Source of the DNA: Hexactinellida sp. DTS-2022
Lineage: Eukaryota; Porifera; Hexactinellida
Assembly: GCA_028753945.1 (NCBI GenBank)
Contig: JAPNXP010000010.1
Location: 4,901,042 to 4,965,041, forward strand
Direction of reading: 5' to 3'
Length of the DNA: 64,000 nt
In this document: one piece after another, positions 35,896-47,760 of the stretch
How positions within the stretch are numbered: position 1 is the stretch's first letter
How the letters are laid out: each line of letters begins with the position of its first letter
Translations under genes and position numbers: made by a program
The notes under the pieces: model-generated
Told to the model about the DNA's origin: nothing
Databases searched by the model: none
Seen by the model: only the letters and a program-made list of their open reading frames with translations

Positions 35896-36055
35896 CAAGG
35901 GCGTATCCAGGCCAAAATCTAGGGGGGGGGCAAATGTACAACCAGCGAGCGTAGCGAGCGATTTAAAGGGGATCTGGGGGTGAAACCCCCAGAAAATGGC
36001 TGAGCTATGGGGGGGGCAACTGCCCCCCCCCCTGACCCCCCTCCCTACGCCCATG
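35896..36055. mobile_element. hAT MITE nested near the hAT right end
   Basis: Ends CAAGGGCGTATCCAGG and CTCCCTACGCCCATG, exact 8-bp duplication CACAAGGC (35888-35895, 36056-36063). The CAGCGAGCGTAGCGAGCG motif is inside. Confidence 0.87.
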
Positions 36056-36575
36056 CACAAGGCTACAAACACGTTCTTAAAAGTGTGAGTGTTTACATCT
36101 ATTTCCGTTAAAAAATAGCAAAACATTTTAAAGGTTAAATTTTATACGGGGCAGCTGATCGCGTCCCTCTATTTAGCCCCCCTGTCGGGGAAATCCTGGC
36201 GCCACCCCTGCATAAAACGTATACAATTGCTGGTTTATATACGTATATTCATTCTCATTATATATTCGGAAAATGTATTCTAAGTATGTATATTAGCAGA
36301 TTATTTTCATTTTCTTGTAGTGCTTTAGACTCGAATTATAAATTTTTGTATATTTGTGGTGTCATCATTAAATTACGCCTAAATAGCTTAACCACAAATC
36401 TGAGATTCTCAAAAGTGGTTCCAATGGATTCACAATGGTTGATTACCCCATATACAATCCAGTAAACCACAATAGAAGGCATGGTTTAGCTTTGAATTAA
36501 ATTTAAAACTGGCCTTCTTGTTTGAAGGCCAAGTCGGGAACATACACAGCCGTATATATAGTAAGCCATGTCTAG

Positions 36576-36897
36576 GGTAATACATTCCGTAATAAATATA
36601 CAATTATGTGAAAATATTCGCAATGCCTGAATATTCTAGCACAAATAAATACTTTATTAGAATTAATTGCAATGAATTCAGCAAGGATTATACCCTCTAA
36701 TTCGGATTCAGCCCAAGGGAAGAAAAAATCTAAAATCTTAGCTGTTCTGATATATTGAATATCTAATGGAGGCACTATTCCCACGAACCCCTATATATAC
36801 TATAGTGCCTCCAATTCAAATTCTACGTCGGCACAGCTGTAATTTTAGATTTTATATGTAACATAAATGTAGCTTTTGCCCTTTTTGCTGTTATCCT
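36576..36897. other. Spacer with a half palindrome
   Basis: Around 36765-36845 lies a damaged copy of the GGAGGCACTAT ... GTCGGCACAGCTG palindrome. The last eight bases, GTTATCCT, are the duplication of the next element. Confidence 0.6.
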
Positions 36898-37405
36898 CAG
36901 AGCATTAAGCGCTCCTAGTTTTTTGGAGCGCGCTCCCGCTCCGCGCTCCTAATCATAAAAAGGAGCGGCGCTCCTGTTTTCGCTCCTCCGAAAAAAAGGA
37001 CCGCACACCCGCTCCCGCTCCTGAAAAATTGGAGCGCGCTCATTTTGCGCTCCTTTTTCACACCTTTCAAAATGAAAAAAATATGTAAATCGTCAGAATT
37101 ACGTACTTTTTAGGGCAAAAATATAAAATTTGGTGATTTTCAGAAATTTTTATCTCGTAACTCTCCAATTCACATTTTGCTTCAAATCTTGATGAATTAT
37201 GGACATAATTAGGAAATTATCTGTGAATAAATGTACTAGATGTTTTGCAACAATCTAAGAAAAAAGGAGCGCGCTCCTCAATAATTGGAGCGGCGCTCCA
37301 CCTCCCGCTCCTCAATTTTACAAAGAGCGCTCCAGCCTGCGCTCCTGAAAAATGGAGCGCGCACCAGGAGCGGCGCTCTTTGGAGCGCGCTCCTTTAATG
37401 CTCTG
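36898..37405. mobile_element. hAT MITE made of GGAGCGC repeats
   Basis: Ends CAGAGCATTAAGCGCTCC and CTCCTTTAATGCTCTG, exact 8-bp duplication GTTATCCT (36890-36897, 37406-37413). Both halves carry dense GGAGCGCGCTCC-like palindromes around an AT-rich centre. An inverted relative is at 40939-41433. Confidence 0.9.
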
Positions 37406-37469
37406 GTTATCCTTAAAGTTTTTTCAAAGTATACGAATACTGCATTAGAGATTTTTGTGCAGAAATTCT

Positions 37470-37556
37470 TGGGGGACCGCAAGAAGTTTCCAAATTACAT
37501 AGGGGACCAAAAGTCCAGAACCCCATTTTTATTTTAAAGTTTGAGAACCACTGCTT
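37470..37556. mobile_element. hAT right-end fragment
   Basis: Ends AAAGTTTGAGAACCACTG, the inverse of the common CAGTGGTTCTCAAACTTT hAT terminus. GGGGACCGC and GGGGACCAAAAG motifs precede it. The left end is missing. Confidence 0.6.
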
Positions 37557-38925
37557 TGGAGGCACTATCAATAAACCACCATCAAAATATAGTGCCACCA
37601 AAGGAACATGCGTCGGCACAGGCTGCAATTTTGGATTTTATTACAGTGCCGACTATACTACGTATAGTATAGTTATTATTTATATTTCTCCGTAGCAGGT
37701 GCACTGGCCACACCTGTACATATACATTGAGGGCTGAAACTTGGCATGTAAGTGCGGAGTGACCGTATAATTTGCACCTGGGGTTCCGATTCTTGATCAA
37801 ATACTTTTAACACCTATTTAAGCTAATTATGGCTCATAACATGAAATAATACCTTGTGAACTTAATAAAATTTCCATATTTGGATAGCTAATTTAATTCT
37901 ACACCTTTTGGAAAATCACAAATATTCAACTGTGTGTTGTTTATGCCATAATTGGGGTGCCAATCTCCTGTGTTTCCTCACACTTTAGATTCAGTAAAAC
38001 TGTTAAATCAATTTCCATTGTTTCAACTTGTAATAAATATATTGATTAAACTTGTTAAATCTTACACTATTGATTAAACTTGCGATAATTATATTGATTC
38101 CACTTGTGAAATCGAGTAGGCTCCTATTTAATAATTGAAAACTAAGATTTTACATTCCATAACAACAAGAAATTATGTGATTATATATACTTCTGCGTGA
38201 ATATTCTTGCACAATGGATACACTGACATAATTAATTTGCTCTGTCTTTAACTTATAGAGACTGTTCCAATCAGATTATTGGTGTTATCGAGTGCGCTGA
38301 ATTCAAATATTATAGTGAAATTCAATTTAAATTAATAATTACTGCAAATAATTGAACTTAATTTATTTTGCTGTACATAATAATGGTGTTAAATTATTAA
38401 TAATTTGAATAATTATTCATATACTAATTTGCTAAATTTCATTAATCTCAGAAATGAAATAAGATAGAAACAAACTTTCAATTTATCAATTGGTCCTTAT
38501 GCAACGTACCACCTATACAAGTGAGTCTTGTCACCTTGAGGTGACGATGACATCATCAAGAAAATATGTTTTTACAATTTTGTGAATTATATAATTCAAA
38601 TGGGTTAGTTGGCGTTGGGTGATCACCCAACACGCACTAAAAAGTGCTGATTCATCACCTATTATATTAATGCTAAAACTTGAATATCTCTAAAATGAAG
38701 TGAGCAAAATGGAAACTTCCACCACTCTAAGGGTCGTCGCCTTCTGAAACACCTTTCTGAAATAATTTAACACCTCGATAGTGATGATGACATGGCGAAA
38801 AAAAATCCAAAATTGCAGCTGTGCCGACGCATGTTCCTTTGGTGGCACTATATTTAGGTGGTGGTTTATTGATAGTGCCTCCAAGGAAATGCTGTCGGCA
38901 CAGCTTTAATTTTGGATTTTTATTT
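37557..38925 (+). repeat. 1.2-kb palindrome-bounded repeat
   Basis: Starts with a palindrome (GGAGGCACTATCAATAAACC ... GCGTCGGCACAGG) and ends with another (38813-38920, arms GCAGCTGTGCCGACGCATG / CTGTCGGCACAGC). The body matches the units at 60867-63412. Part of its opening sequence (GCATGTAAGTGCGGAG and following) recurs at 41880-42030. Confidence 0.8.
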
Positions 38926-38997
38926 TCATTCCGTATCCTCTTCACAGAACAGAGTTTTATTAACTAAGAGCCCAAATTTCTTGACAGGTGTCTCATG

Positions 38998-39150
38998 CAG
39001 AGGCGGCGCCAGGATTTTCAGGTAGGGAAGCTCTTTGGGGGGCCAGGGGGGATTTCAGGGGGGGCCACACTGTACAACATTGTTATTCTAGGGGGGGGCA
39101 GCCTCAAAATAGGGGGGCCATGCCCCCCCCCCCCCCTGGCGCCGCCACTG
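38998..39150. mobile_element. hAT MITE, TIR CAG(T/A)GGCGGCGCCAGG
   Basis: Left end CAGAGGCGGCGCCAGG, right end CCTGGCGCCGCCACTG, exact 8-bp duplication GTCTCATG (38990-38997, 39151-39158). It interrupts the start of another repeat unit (GACAGGTGTCTCATGGGTTA in intact copies). Confidence 0.9.
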
Positions 39151-39158
39151 GTCTCATG

Positions 39159-40419
39159 GGTTACAGATCTGCACCTGGGGTTACTTTTACTCCATGCGAT
39201 TTTACGAACATAATACATTAGACAGATCCTAAATCATGGATGAATAAATTACTTAATTTCTTAATTTCAGTATAGGTTAGAAGTTACGAAATTCCATTCA
39301 TGGTCTTATTAATAGGAAGCCGATATAAGTGTAATACGTAAACACTGCATCAGAGAAGTCAACTACTCTAGCGTATTCTTGTTAACCAAACAAATCAGAT
39401 CACCACATACTATTAAAAATAATAGGACGTAAAATTGATAATTTTCACAAAGGTGTTCCATTATTTTCATATAAAATTAATACTAATCGAGTCAAATTTG
39501 CAAAAGTTATTAAGGAAAAGGTTACCGTGTGATGTCATACTCACAATAATTGCTTAGAAAACCAATAGACCCATGTCGCTATCACGAACTACTCCTATAT
39601 ACCAAATTTCAGCTTTCTAGATAGTATGGTCTTTTCAATCAATTACGGACAAACATCCCCACAACAATTGTTCTTTTAATTGAGCTATTTAAAAATGAGT
39701 AGCGCATGCGCTGAATTTCAAGTAGCGCATGCGCTGCATTTCAAGTGGCGGGAGAGATTAATTTTCAGGTTCCTTAGTCGCCATTTTAAATATCTTCCGC
39801 ATATATGGCGGGTATCAGTTTGTATTTCTATTGTTTTATCTAAAAGTTGGAAATCTGATTTTAATTAACTCGGAGTATTTCTTTCATATTGAACAAAGTC
39901 CATGTTCCATAGTAATAACTATGAGGCAGAAAATCTATTCATGGTAGCTAGATTTACAGAGGAATTTTCTCTAGGGACAGTCTGTGGATAATATGGATAT
40001 CAAGCAAGCTCAATCTATATATTTAGAATTGATTTAGCTATAGGCATACTTTCACAAACCTCAATCGAACCAAATTATATTTATCATTCTGCGAGTTATC
40101 ATCATTTCAGACTCTTCACGCCAGAATTTGAAGAGAGTTATACCAACAAGTTACTCAATATATTACTATGTGTTTATAATAAATATAATATTATACCTAT
40201 GTATGAAACAGACTGTTTCCTAAAGCAGGGGTTGTGTTAGTAGTGAGACACTAATTGTTTGTTATATATATATTGGGTACAGCTGTAGAGCTTAATTAAT
40301 TAGTATTGTTTGTTGCAAACTGGGTAAGCAGTGAGAGCACTGGACAACAATTTTAATTGATTTTTATCACAAAAACTTCATAAAATGGCATTGTGTAAAT
40401 ATCATTCTAAGAATGACAA
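39159..40419. other. Spacer, apart from the paired GCGCATGCGC motif
   Basis: First part continues the repeat unit start. The rest is AT-rich with no gene that I can support. Confidence 0.45.
39702..39734. promoter_or_regulatory. Two GCGCATGCGC palindromes
   Basis: Perfect 10-base palindromes at 39702-39711 and 39725-39734, 23 bases apart within a direct repeat, in otherwise AT-rich DNA. GCGCATGCGC is the core of the NRF-1 type binding site known from animal promoters. No gene is seen next to it, so function is open. Confidence 0.35.
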
Positions 40420-40700
40420 ATGTGACGGATCCTCCGGAGTACTGTCCTTGGGAAAGGCGGTAGGTGGAAGTACGGGATGCTGCATGAGTAACTCTGCTAG
40501 CATAAGTCCGGCAGTACGACTGGTAACCTAGTAGCTACACTAGGTTGGCGCGAGGCGCAATAAGAATGGTCTAGGGTTACCCTCCTGATGAGTCCTTGAG
40601 ATAGGACGAAACCACTGACTTGACATCCCCATGAGTTGAGGCCAGAAGAGCGCCTAGTCTTCATACTAGTGCGTGGCCTCATCTCATGACACAAGTGTAA
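40420..40700 (+). other. Hammerhead-bearing short element
   Basis: GC-rich island in AT-rich DNA. After the ribozyme motif comes a hairpin (about 40633-40684) with arms GAGGCCA/TGGCCTC and CTAGT/ACTAG. The same order - ribozyme, then CTTGACAT-like sequence, CTAGT/ACTAG hairpin and CTCATCTCAT - recurs on the - strand at about 59690-59560, so this is a mobile or duplicated family. No ORF. Confidence 0.6.
40565..40616 (+). ncRNA. Hammerhead ribozyme motif 1
   Basis: Core CTGATGA ... GAAA with GTCC/GGAC helix II (8-base loop). Upstream AATGGTC supplies helix III (TGGT pairs with ACCA after GAA) and a cleavage C at 40571; AGGG/CCCT forms helix I with a 3-base loop. One mismatch at the base of helix I. 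Topology is type III with minimal helices. Matches the known consensus at the core positions. Confidence 0.75.
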
Positions 40701-40938
40701 GAAGGAGCATAAACATCATTTATTAAGGAACTGTTGCTACGAGCACATAGTGAAATGTTAATGATCTACATTTGTACCCTTCCCGTTATGGTGGTATCAG
40801 ACAGTCCCCACAGGGCCGTGTGTCCCCACATACTCCTGTCCTAGGGTCAGATGCTTCCCGTGTTGCAGGCAATGAGTGAGAAGCAATAACTGCATTGTTA
40901 CTGCAATATGCAGTCTTAATGTGATTAGCTATTATGAC

Positions 40939-41433
40939 CAGAGCATTAAAGGAGCGGCTCCAAAGAGCGGCGCACCAGGTGCGCGCTCCATTTTCAGGAG
41001 CGCAAGGTGGAGCGCGCTCCTTTTAAATTTGAGGAGCGGAAGCTGGAGTGCCGCTCCGAATTTTTAGGAGCGCGCTCCCTTTTCCCTTTTATCAATTTAC
41101 TAAATCGTTACCTTACATGTACAATTACATTATATAAACTAGGGCACGTATAATTTGGTACGTAAATATTCATAGATGGTGTAATGAGATTTCCGCAGTT
41201 TTTAAGCGAAAATCAGAGTTAGTTAACTAGAGAAATATCTTTGTTTATTTAACACATTTTGGTAGATAAGAAATGAAGGAGCGCAAAGTGAGCGCACTCC
41301 AATTTTTCAGGAGCGGGAGCGGGAGTGCGCTCCTTTTTTTTCGGAGGAGCGAAAACAGGAGCGCCGCTCCTTTTTATTATTAGGAGCGCGGAGCGGGACG
41401 CGCTCCAAAAAATGAGGAGCGCTTAATGCTCTA
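40939..41433. mobile_element. hAT MITE made of GGAGCGC repeats, second copy
   Basis: CAGAGCATTAAAGGAGCG at the left and GAGCGCTTAATGCTCT at the right. Same organisation as 36898-37405, in opposite orientation. The flanks share CTATTAT, so the duplication is nearly intact but its exact register is uncertain. Confidence 0.75.
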
Positions 41434-42240
41434 CTATTATCCGGTAAAGTTGTTCCTAGTCCACATGGTTATATAATTTGATAGCAAGTAATTCAATCCT
41501 ATAAATTGAGAAAATATCCAAATATTAAGAATACAATCATTGCCTAGCAAACTCTGATAATCATTTGTTCAATGTGTAAATTTCTAATAAATCCTTTTAG
41601 CAACAAATTTGATTCTTCAGCGTTTTAGCTTCCAAAATTCTTACTTTATTATCGTCATGCACAACTGAGTTGTCCACCAGGTAATTAATAACAATTGTCT
41701 AACAGTATAGCGTCTCCACTAATTAGCCACAATTAATATAGAAAGTTATTCTACTATCTAGAATATCAATTATAGAATTAATTTTACTTGTAGCGAATTG
41801 CGGCAATTACATGTCAATTTACTTTGCCGACAACTATGTTGTGGTATGGACCAGTATTAAAATCACTGCCACTATTATTTCTCCGTTCTGTCATATACGT
41901 AGATTAAGGGCTGAAAATTATGTGTTGGTGCGGAGCCGTCTAATTTGAAACTGGGCTACGATTATTTATCAAGTAATTTTGACACCTGTTTAAACTAATT
42001 ATGGGTCATAACATGAAATATTAATACGGTAGTGAGATTTCTAAAATTTACATGTATGGATTGACTCAGATAGAGAATGGAATTTTACACCTTTTGGCTG
42101 GTCACCAATTCAAAATTACTCAATTGTTTTAATTTGTTGTGTGTTTGTGTCCGGATTGTATTAAGGTGATGGGGAAATAGAAACTGTATTCAAATTGAGA
42201 TAGAAACTTAGTAATTTCCAAATCTTATAATAGGTAAACA
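41434..42240. other. Spacer with repeat fragments
   Basis: Bases 41880-42060 match the start of the 37.6-kb repeat unit; 42130-42240 holds a Helitron-like stretch (GTGTTTGTGTCCGGATTGTA ... ATAGGTAAACAA) that ends exactly where the NLR fragment begins. No gene. Confidence 0.55.
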
Positions 42241-42592
42241 AATGTTGGGAGAGGATGATAAAGTGAGCTTAACGACTGTGTACGTGGAACTGACCATTGT
42301 TAAAGAGGAACCTCGTCCCGTAAAACTAGAAGATGAAACAACGTTTTAATCAGATTGCCTATCTGAGGAAGATCGCTAACAAAGAAATCGAAATAAAACC
42401 GGTGGACTTTACAAACGAACTGAAAACATATAGCGCAGAGAAACCGGAAATTTGGTTCCTAATTGGCAATCCCGGATGTGGGAAAACATTCCTTTCTAAG
42501 AGGATAGCGTTAAGATTCACAGAGACTGGAAGGAATTGCTTGATGGCTAGGTGGATATGGCGGGAATTCGTCTCGAAAAATAATGGGGATTA
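42241..42592 (+). pseudogene. NLR fragment, linker and NACHT P-loop
   Basis: Begins LGEDDKVSLTTVYVELTIVK and EEPRPVKLEDETTF, the same linker as the intact NLR (LTDVYIDLTILKEEPK...LEDETTY), stops at TAA, then continues in the +1 frame as NQIAYLRKIANKE ... PEIWFLIGNPGCGKTFLSKR, with a complete Walker A. Homology ends after RFTETG at about 42530. All death-fold sequence upstream is missing and replaced by repeat. The rest of the NACHT module lies on the opposite strand just downstream. Confidence 0.85.
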
Positions 42593-42649
42593 ATTGAAAG
42601 TACTTCTTCGCAAAGTCAAACCAACTTGTGTATGTCAATAATGGAATAT

Positions 42650-44110
42650 GAAAACTTTTGATGTCAAACTCTAATTGGTAATACATGGGTAAATCTTCAA
42701 TTGTGTCAGAAACAACTTTATACACAGAATTGTTAGCAGAACAGCTGACCGATTAGCTAGGAGACCACATAGGAAACGCACAACCATTCGAAAGACCGAG
42801 AAGTGCTCGTTACTGTCGGCTATGTAGCATGCACTCATGCACTGCTTTGTCCACGAAGTTGATGTTAGGAAGAAGGCTGAGGTGAATTCCTGCATTGTTA
42901 GATGGGAAAATGCCCACACCTTTGTAACAGTGCCTACTGAGTCTTTGGTGTAGAATTCGTGTGCCAGGCCTAAGCAATGGCATTCTACTTCTGCATACTC
43001 AATTGTCATTTGGACTCTTTCGGTGGAGATCAGCTCGCGGCTACCCAAACCTATCATTGCGATTCGCCCTAAGGCGTAGAGCAGTGATCGGCAATTATGT
43101 TCCACTATTACCCCATTTCAGAGCTCAGCGCATCACTGTTACCCCGAATTCAGAAACTATATTGATAAATACAAAGCTGTTTCATTTATAGACGAGACAA
43201 CCTGAAGAAAACTACTGAATTTAATTCTGTTCGTAGCATTCATAATATCTACAAACTTGGCTGTATCGTGACAGTTGACATCTTAAATCGCTTTCCGGAT
43301 AGGTCTTGTTACCCCCAGAAAACCTGAAATTTACCCCTAATTGCCGACCACTGGCGTAGAGGCAATTCAGGACGCTGTCGTTGAATAGTTCAATCTTTTT
43401 AACTTTTGCCTGTTCCTTTAGGGCCATCCTGTCTAATTGTCTCCTGAACAGCAGATCAGGTAGCAGGTTAGTTCTCTGTAGAGGTGTGTTAATGTTGGAT
43501 CTTTACGGTGTCATCTTTCAGTAAGGCCGCGAATAGGGAGGCATTCACTGGTATTAGAGACAGCTGGTTCATCTCATCGTAACGGTACAGTAGACTCTTG
43601 CATTCTTTCAACTAATCCAGGTTAGTAATTTGCTTTTGGAAATACTTGTCTCTGTTTTCAGGTGAAAACCCCAAGACTTGATAGTATCGGTCTACTTTGA
43701 TTCCTTTGATGCGAACTAATGTCTGTCCAGATCCCTGGTCTCGTTGTGGCTATGATGGTGGATTTATGCAGTGTTTTTCTTGTTAGCAGAGAGTATAGCA
43801 GAGACTTGTCAAACGGAATCTTCTTGGTGAACTCGTCGAGTCCATCTATGATGAGCAACAGACCCTCCCTATCCAATTTGGCTATGTGCTTGGCGAGGTC
43901 TTTCGTCCAACCGGATGTCGCTGGCAATCCCAAGCACAGCCACTTGGACAAATTCAGACGTGACTGATTTGCCTTCTTCTATGCGGCTGGTTTCCAAGGA
44001 ATGCCAATTGGAGTTGCGACAAGGGATAGCAATGGAGTAGGAAATCTGTTTCAGTTCCACGTCTGTCTCGCTGTATCTCGATAGTGAAGTACTACCCGTG
44101 TCCCCTAATA
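42650..44110 (-). pseudogene. NLR fragment, NACHT core, inverted
   Basis: Reads on the - strand from RYSETDVELKQISYSIAIPC (44080) through GEGLLLIIDGLDEFTKK-like Walker B (REGLLLIIDGLDEF), KSTIIATTRPGIW sensor region, VDRYYQVLGFSPENRDKYF, to the post-NACHT block (GLGSRELISTERVQ, VWAFSHLTMQEFTSAFF, RMVVRFLCGLL). It aligns with residues about 52-410 of the 49918-52503 protein, but needs several frameshifts and has a 272-bp insertion. No LRRs follow. With the + strand fragment it looks like one NLR broken by an inversion; a few residues around RFTETG/RYSETD occur in both. Confidence 0.85.
43082..43353. mobile_element. hAT MITE inside the NLR pseudogene
   Basis: Ends CAGTGATCGGCAATTA and TAATTGCCGACCACTG, exact 8-bp duplication GCGTAGAG (43074-43081, 43354-43361). 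It interrupts the homology between NCLYA and LLYALGRIAMIG. Confidence 0.93.
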
Positions 44111-45830
<1,720 letters not shown>

Positions 45831-47104
45831 TAAGGGTCCGAAATCCGTAAATTTACGTATTTGCCTTTGGCAAAAACAAGAAAATTTCCGTACGGAAATT
45901 TTTTAGTGCATTAGAGGGAACAATGAGTTCAAATATGCAAATATACATACTCTAACTGTTAATTTGGAAATATTTTTTGCTTGCACTGGTGGTATAGGGT
46001 AATATTAATGGGAAGTATACTCAGAAAATGGTGACTTTCTTTTTAACACCTAGGTAATAAATATATAAATGGAATAATAAGTTGGGATTGCCGGAAATAT
46101 AGGATCATATTTTATATTTCATAATGGAGTTTACTAACCAAAACTACTCAAAATCTATTGTGTACTTAACACATTTCAAATGATATAAATGTTTAATACA
46201 TTAACATATTTTCACGGTTTTTATGATGCGAAAATGAGTTGGTGAGGTCATCTATTCGATTTTCAATGATGAATTCAATAATATTTATTTCAATATTCAG
46301 ATTCCAGAATTGCAGTGTTTAGAGTCTTTAGACTATTTATCAAAAAGATCAAATTAATAATTCGAACTTTTTCCACCCTTTCTAACTTTCCCTCCTGAAC
46401 TTAACTATTATTTCCTTCCTTCCTTCCTACTCGATTTCCTCCGACGAGATCCAGTGGAGCACCGACTGGGGGCTCCATTTAGCCCCCGTAAATACGCCTC
46501 TGGTAGAACTCACGTTCGAAAACATCTCAAAGTTTTGATTGTACAGTAAAACCTGCGTAATCCGACACATATTCCGTATCTCGAAGAGCGGCGTAAATCG
46601 AAAATGCACTCTATAATCCGGTTTTCTCATTAATCCGACAAATCTTTCCTATGCCAACCAGTCGTGGGGTAAAATACATAAAGTATTTTGTATTTGAGTA
46701 TTTTAAATACACTTTTGTTGTATATGATATGTAAATAAATACTACTTAGAGGGCCGTAGGAGCAGGTGCGGCAGGTGCGGCCATGGCCGCACCAATAATT
46801 TTGGTGACCACACAAATATTCGAGAACACATTTGAGACACTGACAAATATAGGAGCAGCATAATGGTATTTGTAAACACAACTGCTACAGGTGTGGCATG
46901 GGTGCTGCTGCCACCGCCAAACTGTTCGGTACCATTATAATATATCGTATTTGTAACCATTATAATATATCGCATTTGTAACCATTATATTATTTAGCAA
47001 GTAGCAACTCTTGCTACACTTCAATAAAGACTGTATAAAATTTTATTAGACATGTATCCATAGAGCAGGCCCGTAGCACGCCAACATTTATTGGGGCAGC
47101 CAGA
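45831..47104. other. Spacer with pogo-like fragment
   Basis: Bases 46545-46650 contain CAGTAAAACCTGCGTAATCC and inverted AATCCG motifs of a pogo-like element without a clear right end. 46745-46920 has a GGTGCGGCAGGTGCGGCCAT stretch. No gene. Confidence 0.5.
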
Positions 47105-47325
47105 GACGGAACCGGTCGGGTCGGGTCGGGTCGGGTACCGGTCGGAACCTTGACCGGCCGGTCGAGAACTCTATATGATCTATTCGATATCATAATATCA
47201 TAATTTGTTTTCTATTATTTATAAATTATTGTTAGCTATGATTGACCGGTCGACCGGCCGGTCGGGTCGGGTCAAATTTCCAACTGGACCGGTCGGGTCG
47301 GGTCATGAAAATCCTGACCGGTTCC
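47105..47325. repeat. GGTCGGGTCGG-type repeat, inverted pair
   Basis: Short GGTCG/CGACC units on both sides of an AT-rich centre (about 47170-47240), so the whole is a foldback. It includes ACCGGTCGGGTCGGGTCGGG. Confidence 0.75.
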
Positions 47326-47399
47326 ATCTCTGGGTGCGGCACAGTGAAGTCACCATATTTATTATAAACAGACATGAATCTTTTGTACTTTATACGCTT

Positions 47400-47760
47400 T
47401 TACTCTATGAGCCCTTCGGTCTCGGTCGCTTCGCGACCGATCACTCTCTCACAAAAGATTTCGACTATATACAGTCGATTTTCGACGATTTCGACTATAT
47501 ACAGTCGATTTTCGACGATTTCGACTATATACAGTCGATTTTCGACGATTTCGACTATATACAGTCGAAATCGGATTATTTTGTCCAATTCTTTTCATGG
47601 ATAATTCGACAAAATAATCCGATAAGACAAATAAATCCGGTGGGATATCCATGCAAAATGGTATATATATCATAATTTTCCCCGATTATTAGGACAAAAT
47701 AGTCCGATAAGACAAAATAATCCGATGACAAAATAGTCCGATTTCGACTGTATATCAAAT
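47400..47760. repeat. 30-bp tandem repeat and Helitron-like end
   Basis: GAGCCCTTCGGTCTCGGTCG at 47409 is the inverse of the Helitron-like 3' end at 27000. Then 47461-47570 has almost four copies of a 30-base unit built on TCGACTATATACAGTCGA. From 47570 to 47750 the motif AAATAATCCGATAAGACAAA recurs. Confidence 0.8.

Larger units (their letters stand above)
32022..36210 (+). mobile_element. Complete hAT transposon (4.2 kb)
   Basis: Left end CAGGGGTGGCGCTAGG, right end CTGGCGCCACCCCTG, exact 8-bp duplication CATAAAAC (32014-32021, 36211-36218). CCCCCCCGTCGGGGAAA-type subterminal sequence is present at both ends. It encodes a DUF4371/hATC transposase in the + orientation. Damage: a nonsense codon, a 660-bp insertion and a one-base slip. 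A second small MITE sits near the right end. Recent enough that termini and duplication are intact. Confidence 0.93.
31577..36575. repeat. Foldback element interrupted by a hAT transposon
   Basis: Left arm (about 31577-31800) and right arm (about 36335-36575) are inverted copies of more than 200 bases: GCATGGCTTACTATA, GTATGTTCCCGACTTGGCCT, AACCATGCCTTCTATTG, TGAATCCATTGGAACCACTT. Without the 4.2-kb hAT insertion this would be a foldback of about 0.8 kb. Confidence 0.85.

Noticed and set aside
40420..40560. tRNA or rRNA gene in the GC-rich stretch
   Set aside because: No cloverleaf with an acceptor stem, and no recognisable A/B box spacing or rRNA motif. The structured part is explained by the hammerhead element.
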